Below, one piece after another: positions 1-10,168 of a stretch of DNA of 64,000 bases. The notes under the pieces were generated by a model. It did no database searches and had not been told where the DNA came from. It saw only the letters and a program-made list of their open reading frames with translations. The translations under genes and the position numbers were made by a program. The stretch is from the NCBI GenBank assembly GCA_002787535.1, contig PCXB01000050.1:72205-136204 (forward strand). Direction: 5' to 3'. Position 1 is the first letter of the stretch, and each line of letters starts with the position of its first letter. This DNA is from Deltaproteobacteria bacterium CG11_big_fil_rev_8_21_14_0_20_45_16 (GTDB taxonomy: Bacteria > Bdellovibrionota > UBA2394).

Positions 1-10
1 CGAGTTTAGG

Positions 11-2347
11 TTGCTTCCGAAAAAAGTGGAGGGAATGGAGCCTCGAATTCAAGAGGCGGTTCAAAACACGTTTACGGGGATGAAGCTGGAAGAGATGTGG
101 GCTCAAGTCTGGGACTCTCTTGTTGAAAGTATTGGCAGTTCACTTTCTAAAATTCCATCTATGGCTGCCGACCCTATTGAGGGAAATCCTAGCTACTCGA
201 ATATTCGATCGGGTATTACGGAAGAAGAAGCATCTGTTGATTCCGAACAAAAAACAATTTTCGGTAATACGCGAAAGCTTAATCCCGGGGTTACTGAAGC
301 CGTTAACGCCCCTATCAATACCGCTCTTGATTCTCCGATTGGCGCCTCGACGGGTACCGATAGATTCCCGCAAAGGCCAGAAAACGAAGCCGATCGAGAG
401 AGGATGATTCGGAATGCTCGCGCCAATGAGTTTCCTGGGGTGAGAGTTTGTATTCCACCTGATACAATTCAATCTGGCATTCCCTCGGATGACCTGCTTG
501 TTGTATTGGGAATTCTGGATCAGCAATCAGAAGGTTCCAATCTTGAGTCTAGTCCCGATCCAGTCGTTATTGATGGTCAAAATATTAGCGCCAGCTTAGC
601 GCAACGAATAATGGACGAACTTGTAAATTCTGAATCTTCTAATAATCTGAACGCGTTTGAGTCGCCACTGAGAGGTTTGGCTCGACTGAGTACACTCATT
701 CGTCAGAAGATGAGCAAAAACTTCGATGAGCAGGAACCCCTGCTCAAACGGGTTCAAGCTCCTCGAGCTTCACAATCAGAATTAGAAAGGCTCCGAGGAC
801 TCCAATCCGAATTCGAAGACTTAAAACGACAATTAGGGCTTATAAACTTAAAGTCGAATGAGTTGCGAGGACTAGGAGCACCCCAGAGACAAGCCCCGGA
901 TGCTGAAGGCTTTGTTATGATGAACTTGGCGCAGAGAGAAATTTTGCGAAGACTTCCTGGACTAGAACAGATGATTAATGAGCAAGCGCGGGCTGCAGAT
1001 TTTACAAATAATTCAATGAAAATCTTACTCGAGGATCCAGATATTCGCGTCGAAAGATCGGTGGATGCAATGGGCGAGCCCCAGGATCAACTTGTGGCGC
1101 ACTTGAGAATGAGCGTATCTCAGGACACAAAATTAATTGGTGGAAGGTCACTCGAAAATTACTTGGGGGACCTTGATCAAGCCAGTATTGACAAGATTTT
1201 TGAGCGTCTCGAAACTCGTCGGGCTCAGGGAAGCTTAAGAGGCCAATGGATCAATGATTACTTGGATCAAATTGTTTCTAAAGTCGGGACGCCCGAAGCA
1301 CGTTCGCGCTTGAGTGATCAGGAATTGAAGTCCTATCTGATGTATATACTTCGAAGAACCGAAAACTCATCTGACCTGGGCGATATTATAAATGTCCCGG
1401 CAACAATCATTACGCTCGGGCTTTTACAGGTCGATACGAAGATGATGGATCTGAGGGTTCCTCTGCAAATAGCTCTTATCAATCAGTTCGATGATGCCGC
1501 ATCGGAGGGCGAAGGTTACCGAATCCATCTGTTTGCGGATATAGATCCTGATGGTCTTAAGGCTGAACAACGGGCGAGCGGTCATCAGAATACATTTATT
1601 CAGGATAGGGGGGGGCGTTGGGCTGGAGCTAGTCAACTCGCCATGAAAGTCGTGCAAGAGCAGATAGCTGATTTTGAATTTAGTTTTGATGTGCCGAATA
1701 CTTTTGGACTTCCAATGATCGAGGAGCAAATGAGATTTGCTCTTGGCGTCGCACATCCCGTTTACGATGGTGAAGAAAGTCGTGGGGCTATAGTTTTTGA
1801 CATTTGGGAGGAAAGTTTGCCGGCCTCTAGGTATCCTTCGATGCACGAAACCAATACAATTCCCCTCGATTCCACTCCAATAATCAATTATGTAAACAAT
1901 TTTCTCCATGCACCTGATCGAGATTTTGGAAGCGGGCTGGAGCACCTAGAGTTTATGATGGAGTGGGGATTGGAACGATCTTTACCTGACTTCGGAATTA
2001 TTGACTTGAAGTTGAGTAAGGAGAATGGAAATGCCTATGTGCGTCTTAACGAAAATTCGGAGCTCGTTTTTCGAGCGAATGTAAATCTTCAGGGGCAGGC
2101 TCAGTCGGTATTAATTGAAATTCCATTTGAATTTAATTTGCAGCAACGGACTCTGCCAACTAAGCCCGACGGCTTTTATTTGAGTTGGGTGATTCCTAAA
2201 GATATCCGGGTTTTGAGCGATGTTCCAGGCGATTTAGAGAGTCGAGAATTGATACAAGCGGTATCCACGTTAAAGATTCCAGTCTTCTTTTTGCAGCAAA
2301 CCGACGAGATCCCAACGACTCTTTTGACTCTAAAGCCAGCTCCTTAG
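11..2347 (+). CDS. Uncharacterised large protein, possibly 5'-truncated by the window edge
   Basis: Long ORF with no in-frame stop back to base 2, so the true start may lie outside the window; no recognised domain. Confidence 0.7.
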   Translation: MLPKKVEGMEPRIQEAVQNTFTGMKLEEMWAQVWDSLVESIGSSLSKIPSMAADPIEGNPSYSNIRSGITEEEASVDSEQKTIFGNTRKLNPGVTEAVNAPINTALDSPIGASTGTDRFPQRPENEADRERMIRNARANEFPGVRVCIPPDTIQSGIPSDDLLVVLGILDQQSEGSNLESSPDPVVIDGQNISASLAQRIMDELVNSESSNNLNAFESPLRGLARLSTLIRQKMSKNFDEQEPLLKRVQAPRASQSELERLRGLQSEFEDLKRQLGLINLKSNELRGLGAPQRQAPDAEGFVMMNLAQREILRRLPGLEQMINEQARAADFTNNSMKILLEDPDIRVERSVDAMGEPQDQLVAHLRMSVSQDTKLIGGRSLENYLGDLDQASIDKIFERLETRRAQGSLRGQWINDYLDQIVSKVGTPEARSRLSDQELKSYLMYILRRTENSSDLGDIINVPATIITLGLLQVDTKMMDLRVPLQIALINQFDDAASEGEGYRIHLFADIDPDGLKAEQRASGHQNTFIQDRGGRWAGASQLAMKVVQEQIADFEFSFDVPNTFGLPMIEEQMRFALGVAHPVYDGEESRGAIVFDIWEESLPASRYPSMHETNTIPLDSTPIINYVNNFLHAPDRDFGSGLEHLEFMMEWGLERSLPDFGIIDLKLSKENGNAYVRLNENSELVFRANVNLQGQAQSVLIEIPFEFNLQQRTLPTKPDGFYLSWVIPKDIRVLSDVPGDLESRELIQAVSTLKIPVFFLQQTDEIPTTLLTLKPAP

Positions 2348-2386
2348 TTTTCAGAGGTATAAAGCTGTGATACGAAGACCGATCTG

Positions 2387-3475
2387 ATGTTAACGAAAGA
2401 CTTTGATTATTCCTTTCTGGAAAGCCATGTGGCCGCTCAACCCGTTTCGCCCCGTTCATCTTCTAGAATGATGGTCATTGATCGAAATAAAAAAAATTTC
2501 ACGGACAATCAGGTGTTTCAACTTCCTCAATTTCTAAACGAGAACGATCTCGTTGTTATGAATACTTCCTATGTGCGTCCCGCACGTTTCAAAGCAAGCA
2601 AAGCTACGGGGGGGGGGTTGGAGGGATTATTTCTTGAAGTTTTAGATGAGGGGCGAGTTCGATCCTGGCTGCAAGGCAAGGTGAAAATAGGCGAACGAAT
2701 CCGACTTGAAGCTAGTGAGCTAGAGGTTGCCGTGGCGGAACGAGACGAGCGAGAAGTGGTCTTGAACGTTAACGCGATGGGATTTTTGAATTATCTCGAT
2801 GCGCAAGCGTTTATGGCTCTTCCTCCTTATATTAGAGCCAGACGCCAAAGAATGGGAATGAGTGCGGAATTAGAATCCGACCGCAGCAACTATCAAAGTA
2901 TCGTAGCCGAAGGGCTTGGAGGAAATTCTTCTTTTTCGATTGCGGCGCCTACTGCATCTTTGCATTTTGATCATGAGCTCCTGACAGCTCTGGCAGAAAG
3001 AGACATCAGAATTGCAAAAATAAAATTACATGTTGGATTGGGAACTTTTGCACCCATCGAAGTTGAACGAATTGAGCAGCATCCGATTCATTCAGAAGAG
3101 GTGGGGATCTCACAAGAGTTTTGGCGGGAATTTGACTTGACTAAAAAACGGGGCGGTCGAGTTCTTGCGGTTGGAACGACCGTATGCCGGGCGCTAGAGG
3201 CGGGCGTTCGACGGCGACAGGCAGGATTATCGACCGATGCTTTTTGTACAGCTCTCTACATATATGGAGACTTCAAGTTTGAGGCTGTGGACATTTTGAT
3301 GACAAACTTTCATCAACCCCGTTCCTCGCTGTTGGTTTTGGTCGAAAGTTTTTTATGGGGGAGTTCGGGTGCTGGTGACTCAAATAGCTGTAATCATTGG
3401 AGAAAATACTATCAAGCCGCGCTCGCTTCGGGCTATCGTTTTTTTTCTTTTGGAGACGCCATGCTGATCTTGTAA
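2387..3475 (+). CDS. queA: S-adenosylmethionine:tRNA ribosyltransferase-isomerase
   Basis: QueA-like start (DFDYSFLESHVAAQP..SSRMMVIDR) and C-terminal DILMTNFHQPRSSLLVLVESF; followed by tgt-yajC-secDF as in many proteobacteria. Confidence 0.96.
   Translation: MLTKDFDYSFLESHVAAQPVSPRSSSRMMVIDRNKKNFTDNQVFQLPQFLNENDLVVMNTSYVRPARFKASKATGGGLEGLFLEVLDEGRVRSWLQGKVKIGERIRLEASELEVAVAERDEREVVLNVNAMGFLNYLDAQAFMALPPYIRARRQRMGMSAELESDRSNYQSIVAEGLGGNSSFSIAAPTASLHFDHELLTALAERDIRIAKIKLHVGLGTFAPIEVERIEQHPIHSEEVGISQEFWREFDLTKKRGGRVLAVGTTVCRALEAGVRRRQAGLSTDAFCTALYIYGDFKFEAVDILMTNFHQPRSSLLVLVESFLWGSSGAGDSNSCNHWRKYYQAALASGYRFFSFGDAMLIL
2608..2617 (+). repeat. G10 homopolymer inside queA
   Basis: acGGGGGGGGGGttg read directly. 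Confidence 0.95.
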
Positions 3476-3485
3476 AGCCAGCTGA

Positions 3486-4685
3486 ATGCCTAATTTTCGC
3501 TGCCTTATTAATGATCCCAAAAGCCATGCGCGGCGCGGGGAGCTCCAACTTGCCCATGGCACTATTCAGACGCCGGTATTTATGCCGGTAGGTACCTATG
3601 GAGCTGTTCGAGGTTTGAGCGCATCGGATTTGGAATCTACTGGAGCGTCCATGATGCTTTCGAATACCTTTCATATGGTTTCTCGGCCAGGGATCGACGT
3701 TATCGAATCAGTTGGAGGCCTTCATCGCTTTAATAATTGGTCCCGCCCGATCCTCACCGATAGTGGCGGCTTTCAAGTTTTTAGTTTGGCCAAGAAGCGA
3801 AAATTGAGTGACGAAGGGGTCAGCTTTAAAGATCCCTTTGATGGGCGTGAAATCAATTTTACGCCAGAAAATGTCGTCGACTTTCAAGAGCGCTGGGGGA
3901 GTGATGTGATGATGGTTTTGGATGAATGTCCGCCCGCAGATGCGGCCTCACAGGATATTCTTAAGGCTGTGGACAGGACTACGGCCTGGGCTCGACGAGC
4001 CAAGGAAGCTCATCAAAAGAAAGGACTCGCTCTTTTCCCAATTGTCCAGGGGGCCTGCGACTTAGAAATGCGCAAAAAAAGTCTGGAAGATATATTGGCG
4101 ATCGAAGAATCGGCGGATCCTTGGCAGGGTGTGGCGATTGGAGGCTTGAGCGTCGGTGAGTCTAAATCGGATTTTGTTCGAACTTTGTATGAATTACGGG
4201 CCTTGTTGCCAACTGATCGGCCGCGGTATTTGATGGGAGTCGGGACGCCGCGTGATTTGGTTTTTGGAGTTGCCTGTGGGATTGATATGTTCGATTGCGT
4301 GATACCTTCAAGAAACGCAAGACATGGAATCATTATGACGAGCGAAGGGCGGCTAAACCTGATGAACCATCAGTTTAAAGAAGACTCGCGACCCCTGGAC
4401 GAAGCCTCGGATTGCCCCGTCAGTGCTCAATACTCTCGCGCTTTTGTTCGCCATCTTTTTCAAATTGGTGAGACTCTGGGGCCTCGAATTGCCACCATTC
4501 ACAACGTTCGTTATTTTGTTGGCCTTATGGCAAAAATTCGAAGTCATCTTGAGCAGGGGGACTTTTTGGACTTTGCCTGGGACTTCCTGCACGATCCCCG
4601 TACCCAATACTTGGGGAAAGAGGCTGGATTTCAAGACTATCCCTTGGAATATGAGGGGTCTCGCCTTCGAAAGCTTTCGACTTAA
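3486..4685 (+). CDS. tgt: Queuine tRNA-ribosyltransferase (zinc-ligand motif degenerate)
   Basis: TPVFMPVGTYGAVRG, DSGGFQVFSL, GGLSVGE and GIDMFDCVIPSRNARHG motifs; C-terminal CxCxxC replaced by SDCPVS. Confidence 0.95.
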   Translation: MPNFRCLINDPKSHARRGELQLAHGTIQTPVFMPVGTYGAVRGLSASDLESTGASMMLSNTFHMVSRPGIDVIESVGGLHRFNNWSRPILTDSGGFQVFSLAKKRKLSDEGVSFKDPFDGREINFTPENVVDFQERWGSDVMMVLDECPPADAASQDILKAVDRTTAWARRAKEAHQKKGLALFPIVQGACDLEMRKKSLEDILAIEESADPWQGVAIGGLSVGESKSDFVRTLYELRALLPTDRPRYLMGVGTPRDLVFGVACGIDMFDCVIPSRNARHGIIMTSEGRLNLMNHQFKEDSRPLDEASDCPVSAQYSRAFVRHLFQIGETLGPRIATIHNVRYFVGLMAKIRSHLEQGDFLDFAWDFLHDPRTQYLGKEAGFQDYPLEYEGSRLRKLST

Positions 4686-4726
4686 GGCTTTACAGTTTCG
4701 CCGCTTCTTCTTAATTTCCTGAGGTA

Positions 4727-5101
4727 ATGAAATTCTTAGTTAAATATCTCACCTACATCTGTCTGCTTAGTTTTAGCTTTGGCGCCGAGCTTATGGCTCA
4801 GGAGGCTACACCGGCGGCTCCATCGGGAAGCGCTATGTCCCCCATGGTTGGCCTCCTTTTAATGGTTGGTATTTTTGTCTTTTTGATCATTTTGCCGCAG
4901 AGAAAGAAACAAAAGAAGCACGAAGCCTTTTTAGCCTCACTCCAAAAAGGGGATGATGTGGTTACTCAAAGTGGAATTTACGGAAAGATATATGGATTGG
5001 CCGATCGAGTCGTCACTCTAGAAATCGCTCCACAGGTAAAAGTTCGCGTCGACCGTACCAGTATTGTCGGTAAAGAATCCGTGACGTCGAATGCGGCCTA
5101 A
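4727..5101 (+). CDS. yajC: Preprotein translocase subunit YajC
   Basis: Small protein with one TM, FLIILPQRKKQKKHEAFLASLQKGDDVVTQSGIYGKI; directly upstream of secD. Confidence 0.95.
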   Translation: MKFLVKYLTYICLLSFSFGAELMAQEATPAAPSGSAMSPMVGLLLMVGIFVFLIILPQRKKQKKHEAFLASLQKGDDVVTQSGIYGKIYGLADRVVTLEIAPQVKVRVDRTSIVGKESVTSNAA

Positions 5102-5140
5102 TTTTCGTAAACGAAGCTTAGATTTTGTCGAAGGGATTTT

Positions 5141-6826
5141 ATGAAGGTAGTTGCTGTTATCGCATCAATTGTGATTTCTTTGTTTTTTCTGATCCCAAGC
5201 TTTCTTCCAGAAGATTCTGGAATCTTGAAATATCTTCCAGGGAAGCGCATCAACTTAGGTTTGGATTTACGCGGCGGAATTCATGTGGTTCTGGGTGTGG
5301 ATGTGGGCAAAGCTTTGGACGTGGAACTGGATCATATCGGTGAGCAGTTTCGTTCACATTTTGAAGATGAAGGATTAAATTTAGCGGAACTTAAGAGAGT
5401 AGACGGAGAGCGTGCTTTCCTCGTGACTTTGCACGATGTGCAGCAGTCGGACGCCTTGCGAAAATTATTGAAAGATGATTTTTATCAGATTTTGATGATT
5501 ACGAATTGGGATTCAGATCGAGTAGCGAAAATTAAATTGGAACCTCGCCATGAAGAGTATATTCAGAAAATGTCCTTGGAACAGGCCAGAGAGATTATTC
5601 GAAATCGCGTAGATGAATTTGGAGTGGCCGAACCAATTATTGCCTTGGAGGGCTCGGATCGAATCTTGGTTCAGCTTCCTGGAGTCAGTGACCCGGCTAG
5701 AGCGATTCAATTAATTGGTAAAACAGCACTGTTGGAATATAAAATTGTTGATGAGAAATTGACGCCATCTCAAATTGAAGCCTTGGTTGAAGAAGTTCGC
5801 GCAAAGGTTGGATTTACAAATAATTTCACCCAAAGTCAGTTGGCCGCGCTCAATCAAGCCTTGAAAGCAAAGTTGCCGGAAGGCTCGGAAATTTCTTTTG
5901 AGAAGAAAACAGATCCTCGCTCGAGAACGACGAATATTGAACCCTATCTTTTGCAGGCAAAGATCGTTTTGACGGGCCAGGCACTTGAAGATGCTCGCGT
6001 GACGACTAATCAGACGAACAATCAGCCACAGGTCTCCTTGAAGTTTAACAAACAGGGGGCGGAAGAGTTTGAAAAAATTACCGAGGATAATGTGGACAAG
6101 CGACTGGCGATCTTAATGGACGGTGTGGTTATTTCGGCACCCGTGATTCGTGAAAAAATCCCGGCTCTTTCTCGAGGGGCTACCATTAGTTTAGGTCAGG
6201 GCAATCACCAGCAGTTAGTATCCGAGGCTCGAGACTTGGCGCTGGTATTAAGGTCGGGCGCGCTTCCTGCCCCGGTTGAAGTCTTGGAAAATCGAACGGT
6301 AGGCGCAAGTTTGGGTGCCGATAGTATTCAGAAAGGTAAATTATCGGGTCTCATCGCAGCCTTGGCTGTCGTTATCTTTATGCTTATTTACTATCGCGCC
6401 GGTGGGCTTATTGCAGATATTGCGGTGAGCATTAATATATTAATGCTTCTGGCAGTGATGGCTTTGTTCCAGGCGACGCTTACGCTGCCAGGTATTGCTG
6501 GAATTGTTTTGACCATAGGTATGGCTGTTGATGCCAATGTTATTATTTTGGAACGGATTCGTGAGGAGCTGCGCAGCGGTAACAAAAAGTTTAGGGCGGC
6601 CTTGGAGACAGGTTACGAAGCTGCTCATAAAGCGATTTTAGACTCCAATTTAACTACGGTCATTGCGGGTATTGTTTTGTTCAACTTTGGATCGGGTCCC
6701 GTTAAAGGCTTTGCCGTCACTCTTTTGATTGGTGTGATCTGTAATTATATATGTGCATTTTGGTTTTCGCGATGGATAAGTGAATATCTTCTCGATCGAA
6801 CCAATATAAAAGAAATCTCAATATAA
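5141..6826 (+). CDS. secD: Protein translocase subunit SecD
   Basis: LGLDLRGGIHVVLGVDV and a C-terminal TM domain GMAVDANVIILERIREELRSG. Confidence 0.97.
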   Translation: MKVVAVIASIVISLFFLIPSFLPEDSGILKYLPGKRINLGLDLRGGIHVVLGVDVGKALDVELDHIGEQFRSHFEDEGLNLAELKRVDGERAFLVTLHDVQQSDALRKLLKDDFYQILMITNWDSDRVAKIKLEPRHEEYIQKMSLEQAREIIRNRVDEFGVAEPIIALEGSDRILVQLPGVSDPARAIQLIGKTALLEYKIVDEKLTPSQIEALVEEVRAKVGFTNNFTQSQLAALNQALKAKLPEGSEISFEKKTDPRSRTTNIEPYLLQAKIVLTGQALEDARVTTNQTNNQPQVSLKFNKQGAEEFEKITEDNVDKRLAILMDGVVISAPVIREKIPALSRGATISLGQGNHQQLVSEARDLALVLRSGALPAPVEVLENRTVGASLGADSIQKGKLSGLIAALAVVIFMLIYYRAGGLIADIAVSINILMLLAVMALFQATLTLPGIAGIVLTIGMAVDANVIILERIREELRSGNKKFRAALETGYEAAHKAILDSNLTTVIAGIVLFNFGSGPVKGFAVTLLIGVICNYICAFWFSRWISEYLLDRTNIKEISI

Positions 6827-6855
6827 GTGCTATTGGGGAGTTGTAAGGTGTAAGT

Positions 6856-8049
6856 ATGTTTCAAATCTTTCCCGAAAATCTGCGAATTCCTTTTATGGCC
6901 ATCAGATGGCCGACGGCGTTTATATCGTTGGCGGTGGTTGGATTCTCCATTTTTTTGCTGTCGACGAAAGGATTAAATTACGGCGTCGATTTTGCGGGTG
7001 GGGCTCAGATGGTCATTCAGTTTAATGAGTCTGTGGCTGTGGATGAAGAGGCTCTCCGAAAAGCCGTTTCCGACATTGGCTTGACACAGGCCTCCGTGCA
7101 GCGATTTGGAACTGATTTTGAGGCGGAAACCAAAGAATACATAGTTCATTTTTCGGGAGACTTTGCGAGTGAGGAAGTTGTTCAAAAGAAAATTAGTGAA
7201 GCCTTGTCGCAATCTGGAACGCCAGCGGCACTCGTTCATTTTCGCTTTTCGGGAATGGAAAAGGCCTATTTGAAACTGACTGAGAATCTCCCCGCGAACG
7301 AAATTGAAAAACTTCTTCGAACTATTAAATTTGATCTTCTTCAGATTGATGGAGTAAGCGCCTTTGGCAATTCGGTTGCCAAGGAGTATGAGCTGAGATT
7401 TGGAAGTGTGGCCGATATGGTTGCGACGGCTTTGAATCAAAAATTTAAAACAGATTCTGTTCCTACCGCGCTCACCATTGAAAAGCTGGACTTCGTAGGT
7501 GCTAAAGTGGGTAGTGATCTCAAGACCTCTGCGGTCTTAAGTGTGCTCATTGCTCTAGCCTTAATTTTTCTTTATGTGTTTTTGCGATTTGATTTTGCTT
7601 TTGCGCCGGGAGTCGTTATTGCCTTGGCGCATGATGTGATCATCACCGCCGGCTTGTTTTCTCTTTTCCAGTTTGAGTTTGATCTAACCACTGTTGCGGC
7701 TTTGTTGGCAGTGGCGGGTTATTCCGTAAATGATACGATTATTGTCTTTGACCGGATTCGAGAAATGATTGCGGAGTACAAAGGGAAGGACTTGGCTGCG
7801 ATTATTGATCTAGCCATTAATCAAACCTTAAATCGAACAATCATCACCTCAGGCACGACCCTGGCGGCGACCTTAATTTTGTGGGTCTATGGTGGTGCGG
7901 TGATACATGGATTTGCCTTTGCTTTAACGGCAGGGATTTTTGTAGGAACCTATTCGTCTATCTTTGTGGCATCGACACTGTTGTTGTTCTTTCATAAATG
8001 GCAAAACCGAACTCAGAAGGATGCCAAGCATCGAGTCGCTGCGGCCTAA
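6856..8049 (+). CDS. secF: Protein translocase subunit SecF
   Basis: LNYGVDFAGGAQMVIQF, AGYSVNDTIIVFDRIREM; follows secD. Confidence 0.97.
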   Translation: MFQIFPENLRIPFMAIRWPTAFISLAVVGFSIFLLSTKGLNYGVDFAGGAQMVIQFNESVAVDEEALRKAVSDIGLTQASVQRFGTDFEAETKEYIVHFSGDFASEEVVQKKISEALSQSGTPAALVHFRFSGMEKAYLKLTENLPANEIEKLLRTIKFDLLQIDGVSAFGNSVAKEYELRFGSVADMVATALNQKFKTDSVPTALTIEKLDFVGAKVGSDLKTSAVLSVLIALALIFLYVFLRFDFAFAPGVVIALAHDVIITAGLFSLFQFEFDLTTVAALLAVAGYSVNDTIIVFDRIREMIAEYKGKDLAAIIDLAINQTLNRTIITSGTTLAATLILWVYGGAVIHGFAFALTAGIFVGTYSSIFVASTLLLFFHKWQNRTQKDAKHRVAAA

Positions 8050-9842
8050 TGCCTTCTGATTTTTTGCCGGCTTGGCCACCCATTATTCGGCAACTCCTAT
8101 GGATGAGGGGTTTTCGGGACTCCGCAGAGGCTGAGCGCTATCTTGAGCCTCGACTGACGGATCTTCCGTTTCCAAACTCCAAAATGAAAGATTTAGATAT
8201 GGCGCTTCGGACATTGATGGAAGCGAGGGAACGAAGGCATCCGGTTATAATTTTTGGCGATTTTGATGTGGATGGAGCGACTTCGACCTCTCTCCTTTTT
8301 CAATCCCTTCGCGATTTGGGTTGGGACTGTTCCTACTTTGTTCCACACCGAATTTCGGAGGGTTATGGGATTACAAAAAAAGCCGCTGAGCGACTTTTGC
8401 AGGATTACCCGAAAGTTAAATTGATCGTAAGTTGTGATTGCGGAGTTTCCTCTCACGAGGGGATTGAATTTTTGCGATCGAAATCCAGAAAAGTGATCGT
8501 TACGGATCATCATGAAGTTCCAAGTAAGAGGGTTAACGCTGATGCTGTTTTAAACCCTAAACAACCTGATTGTTTTTATCCCGACAAGAAGTTGGCAGGA
8601 GTGGGTGTCGCCTTCTTACTGGTCATGGCGTTGAGACGGGCCATTGAAGCGCGAGATTATTCTTTGAGACCTTTGTTAGATCTAGTTGCTTTAGGAACGG
8701 TTTGCGATTTGGCAGAGCTTTCGGGTGCCAACCGAATTTTGGTAAAGTCCGGCTTGGAGGTTTTGAATCAATTTAATCGCCCTGGCCTGAGAGGAATTAG
8801 GAAAGTGGCGGAAATTCAATCAAAAAAACTTAAAGCCAAAGATTTAGGTTTTTTGCTGGGTCCTCGACTAAATGCGGTTGGGCGCGTCGGGGACCCTCGC
8901 TTAGGAATCGACTGTTTGCTTTCGTCCTCGGATCATGAAGCGGAGAGTTTGGCGGAGAAGCTAGAAGCGCATAACAATCGTCGGCGACAGATGCAGGAAA
9001 CTCAGACAGAGCTGGCATTGGAGCTTGCCGAGGAAAGTATAAGGGATTTGCCGACTCGAGCGGCCTTAGTCGTCAAGCATGCTGATTTTCATTTGGGCAT
9101 TGTTGGATTGATTGCCTCCCGTATTGCCGAAAAATTTAAGAGGCCAGCTTGTGTTTTGACAGATCTCAATGATGAGCATGCTCTTGTAAATTTTGGAGTC
9201 CTGGAGCCACGTGACCGCCCATTAATCTGGAAGGGTTCGCTTCGAGCTCCGAAGCCTTATCATCTCGCCAAAGCACTTTCTAGAACCAATGATTTAATGG
9301 GATCTCGTTTATTAAGTTTTGGGGGGCATGCGCAGGCTGCTGGAGTTTCGATTCGAGAAGAGGATCTTAAGGTATTTGAAGGAGCGTTTTTAGGAGCGGT
9401 AGCGGCTCAAAAAACAATGAATTTATCTGAGGATTATGAGTTGGAGTTGAACTCATTGGAAGGGCTCGATGAAATGCTGGAGCTTTTAGAGCCGATTGGA
9501 CAGGCCAATCCTGCACCTCGATTTTTGCTGCGCGGCTTTCAATTGCGGGAAGTTCGTATTATGAAAGAGCTTCATCTTAAGCTGTTGGGGAGCTTTAAAG
9601 GCCGAAATTGGAGTGTTTTGCAATTTAGGAGCCCTTGGGTTACGATGATGTCGAATTTGGATCTCCAGAGTGGAGGGGCAATTGAACTGAATATAGTTGC
9701 CGAGCTTTATGAGAATGTTTGGAATTCACGAACATCTCTCGAGTTCGAGTTGAAGGATATTCAGGGCATGGAAGAGGATGGTAGGTCGATTTATGAATTT
9801 AAAAAGTCAGCGAATGAAATCAGCGCGGGGCCGATCGCTTGA
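8049..9842 (+). CDS. recJ: Single-stranded-DNA-specific exonuclease RecJ
   Basis: DHH phosphoesterase motifs FGDFDVDGATSTSLL and VTDHHEVP; ATG at 8049 overlaps the secF stop (TAATG). The ORF track's 7998 start is upstream inside secF. Confidence 0.93.
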   Translation: MPSDFLPAWPPIIRQLLWMRGFRDSAEAERYLEPRLTDLPFPNSKMKDLDMALRTLMEARERRHPVIIFGDFDVDGATSTSLLFQSLRDLGWDCSYFVPHRISEGYGITKKAAERLLQDYPKVKLIVSCDCGVSSHEGIEFLRSKSRKVIVTDHHEVPSKRVNADAVLNPKQPDCFYPDKKLAGVGVAFLLVMALRRAIEARDYSLRPLLDLVALGTVCDLAELSGANRILVKSGLEVLNQFNRPGLRGIRKVAEIQSKKLKAKDLGFLLGPRLNAVGRVGDPRLGIDCLLSSSDHEAESLAEKLEAHNNRRRQMQETQTELALELAEESIRDLPTRAALVVKHADFHLGIVGLIASRIAEKFKRPACVLTDLNDEHALVNFGVLEPRDRPLIWKGSLRAPKPYHLAKALSRTNDLMGSRLLSFGGHAQAAGVSIREEDLKVFEGAFLGAVAAQKTMNLSEDYELELNSLEGLDEMLELLEPIGQANPAPRFLLRGFQLREVRIMKELHLKLLGSFKGRNWSVLQFRSPWVTMMSNLDLQSGGAIELNIVAELYENVWNSRTSLEFELKDIQGMEEDGRSIYEFKKSANEISAGPIA

Positions 9843-10161
9843 AAAGAGAAAAGAACCTCGGATTCCTATTCAATTGAAGGTCGACGTTGAATCGCCAAAT
9901 GAGCACTACCTTTTTGAATATTCTTCTAACCTTTCTCAAAACGGGATCTTTATTCAAAGTACCGATCCGCTTCCAGCGGGAACCTTAGTCAATATTCAAT
10001 TCTCTTTACCGGAGGCACCGCTGATTCGCACCCGGGGCGAAGTAATTTGGGTGAATGAGGATGAAGAGGAAGAGCCCGGTATGGGTGTTAAGTTTATTGG
10101 ACTTAAGGAAAATGAGCGTGAAATGATTTTGAATTGTCTTAAGAAGTTGGCCATTCTATAG
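9793..10161 (+). CDS. PilZ-domain protein
   Basis: RKEPR (RxxxR) followed by NLSQNG (variant [D/N]xSxxG), GTLVNIQFSLPE..GEVIWV..PGMGVKF. The ORF opens at 9778; ATG at 9793 is preferred. Confidence 0.8.
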   Translation: MNLKSQRMKSARGRSLEKRKEPRIPIQLKVDVESPNEHYLFEYSSNLSQNGIFIQSTDPLPAGTLVNIQFSLPEAPLIRTRGEVIWVNEDEEEEPGMGVKFIGLKENEREMILNCLKKLAIL

Positions 10162-10168
10162 AGGGAGC

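Noticed and set aside
1424-1945. 173-aa minus-strand ORF inside the first CDS
   Set aside because: No motif, and the sense-strand ORF is much longer and continuous.
3397-3591. 64-aa ORF across the queA/tgt junction
   Set aside because: Shadow of the two real genes; no RBS.
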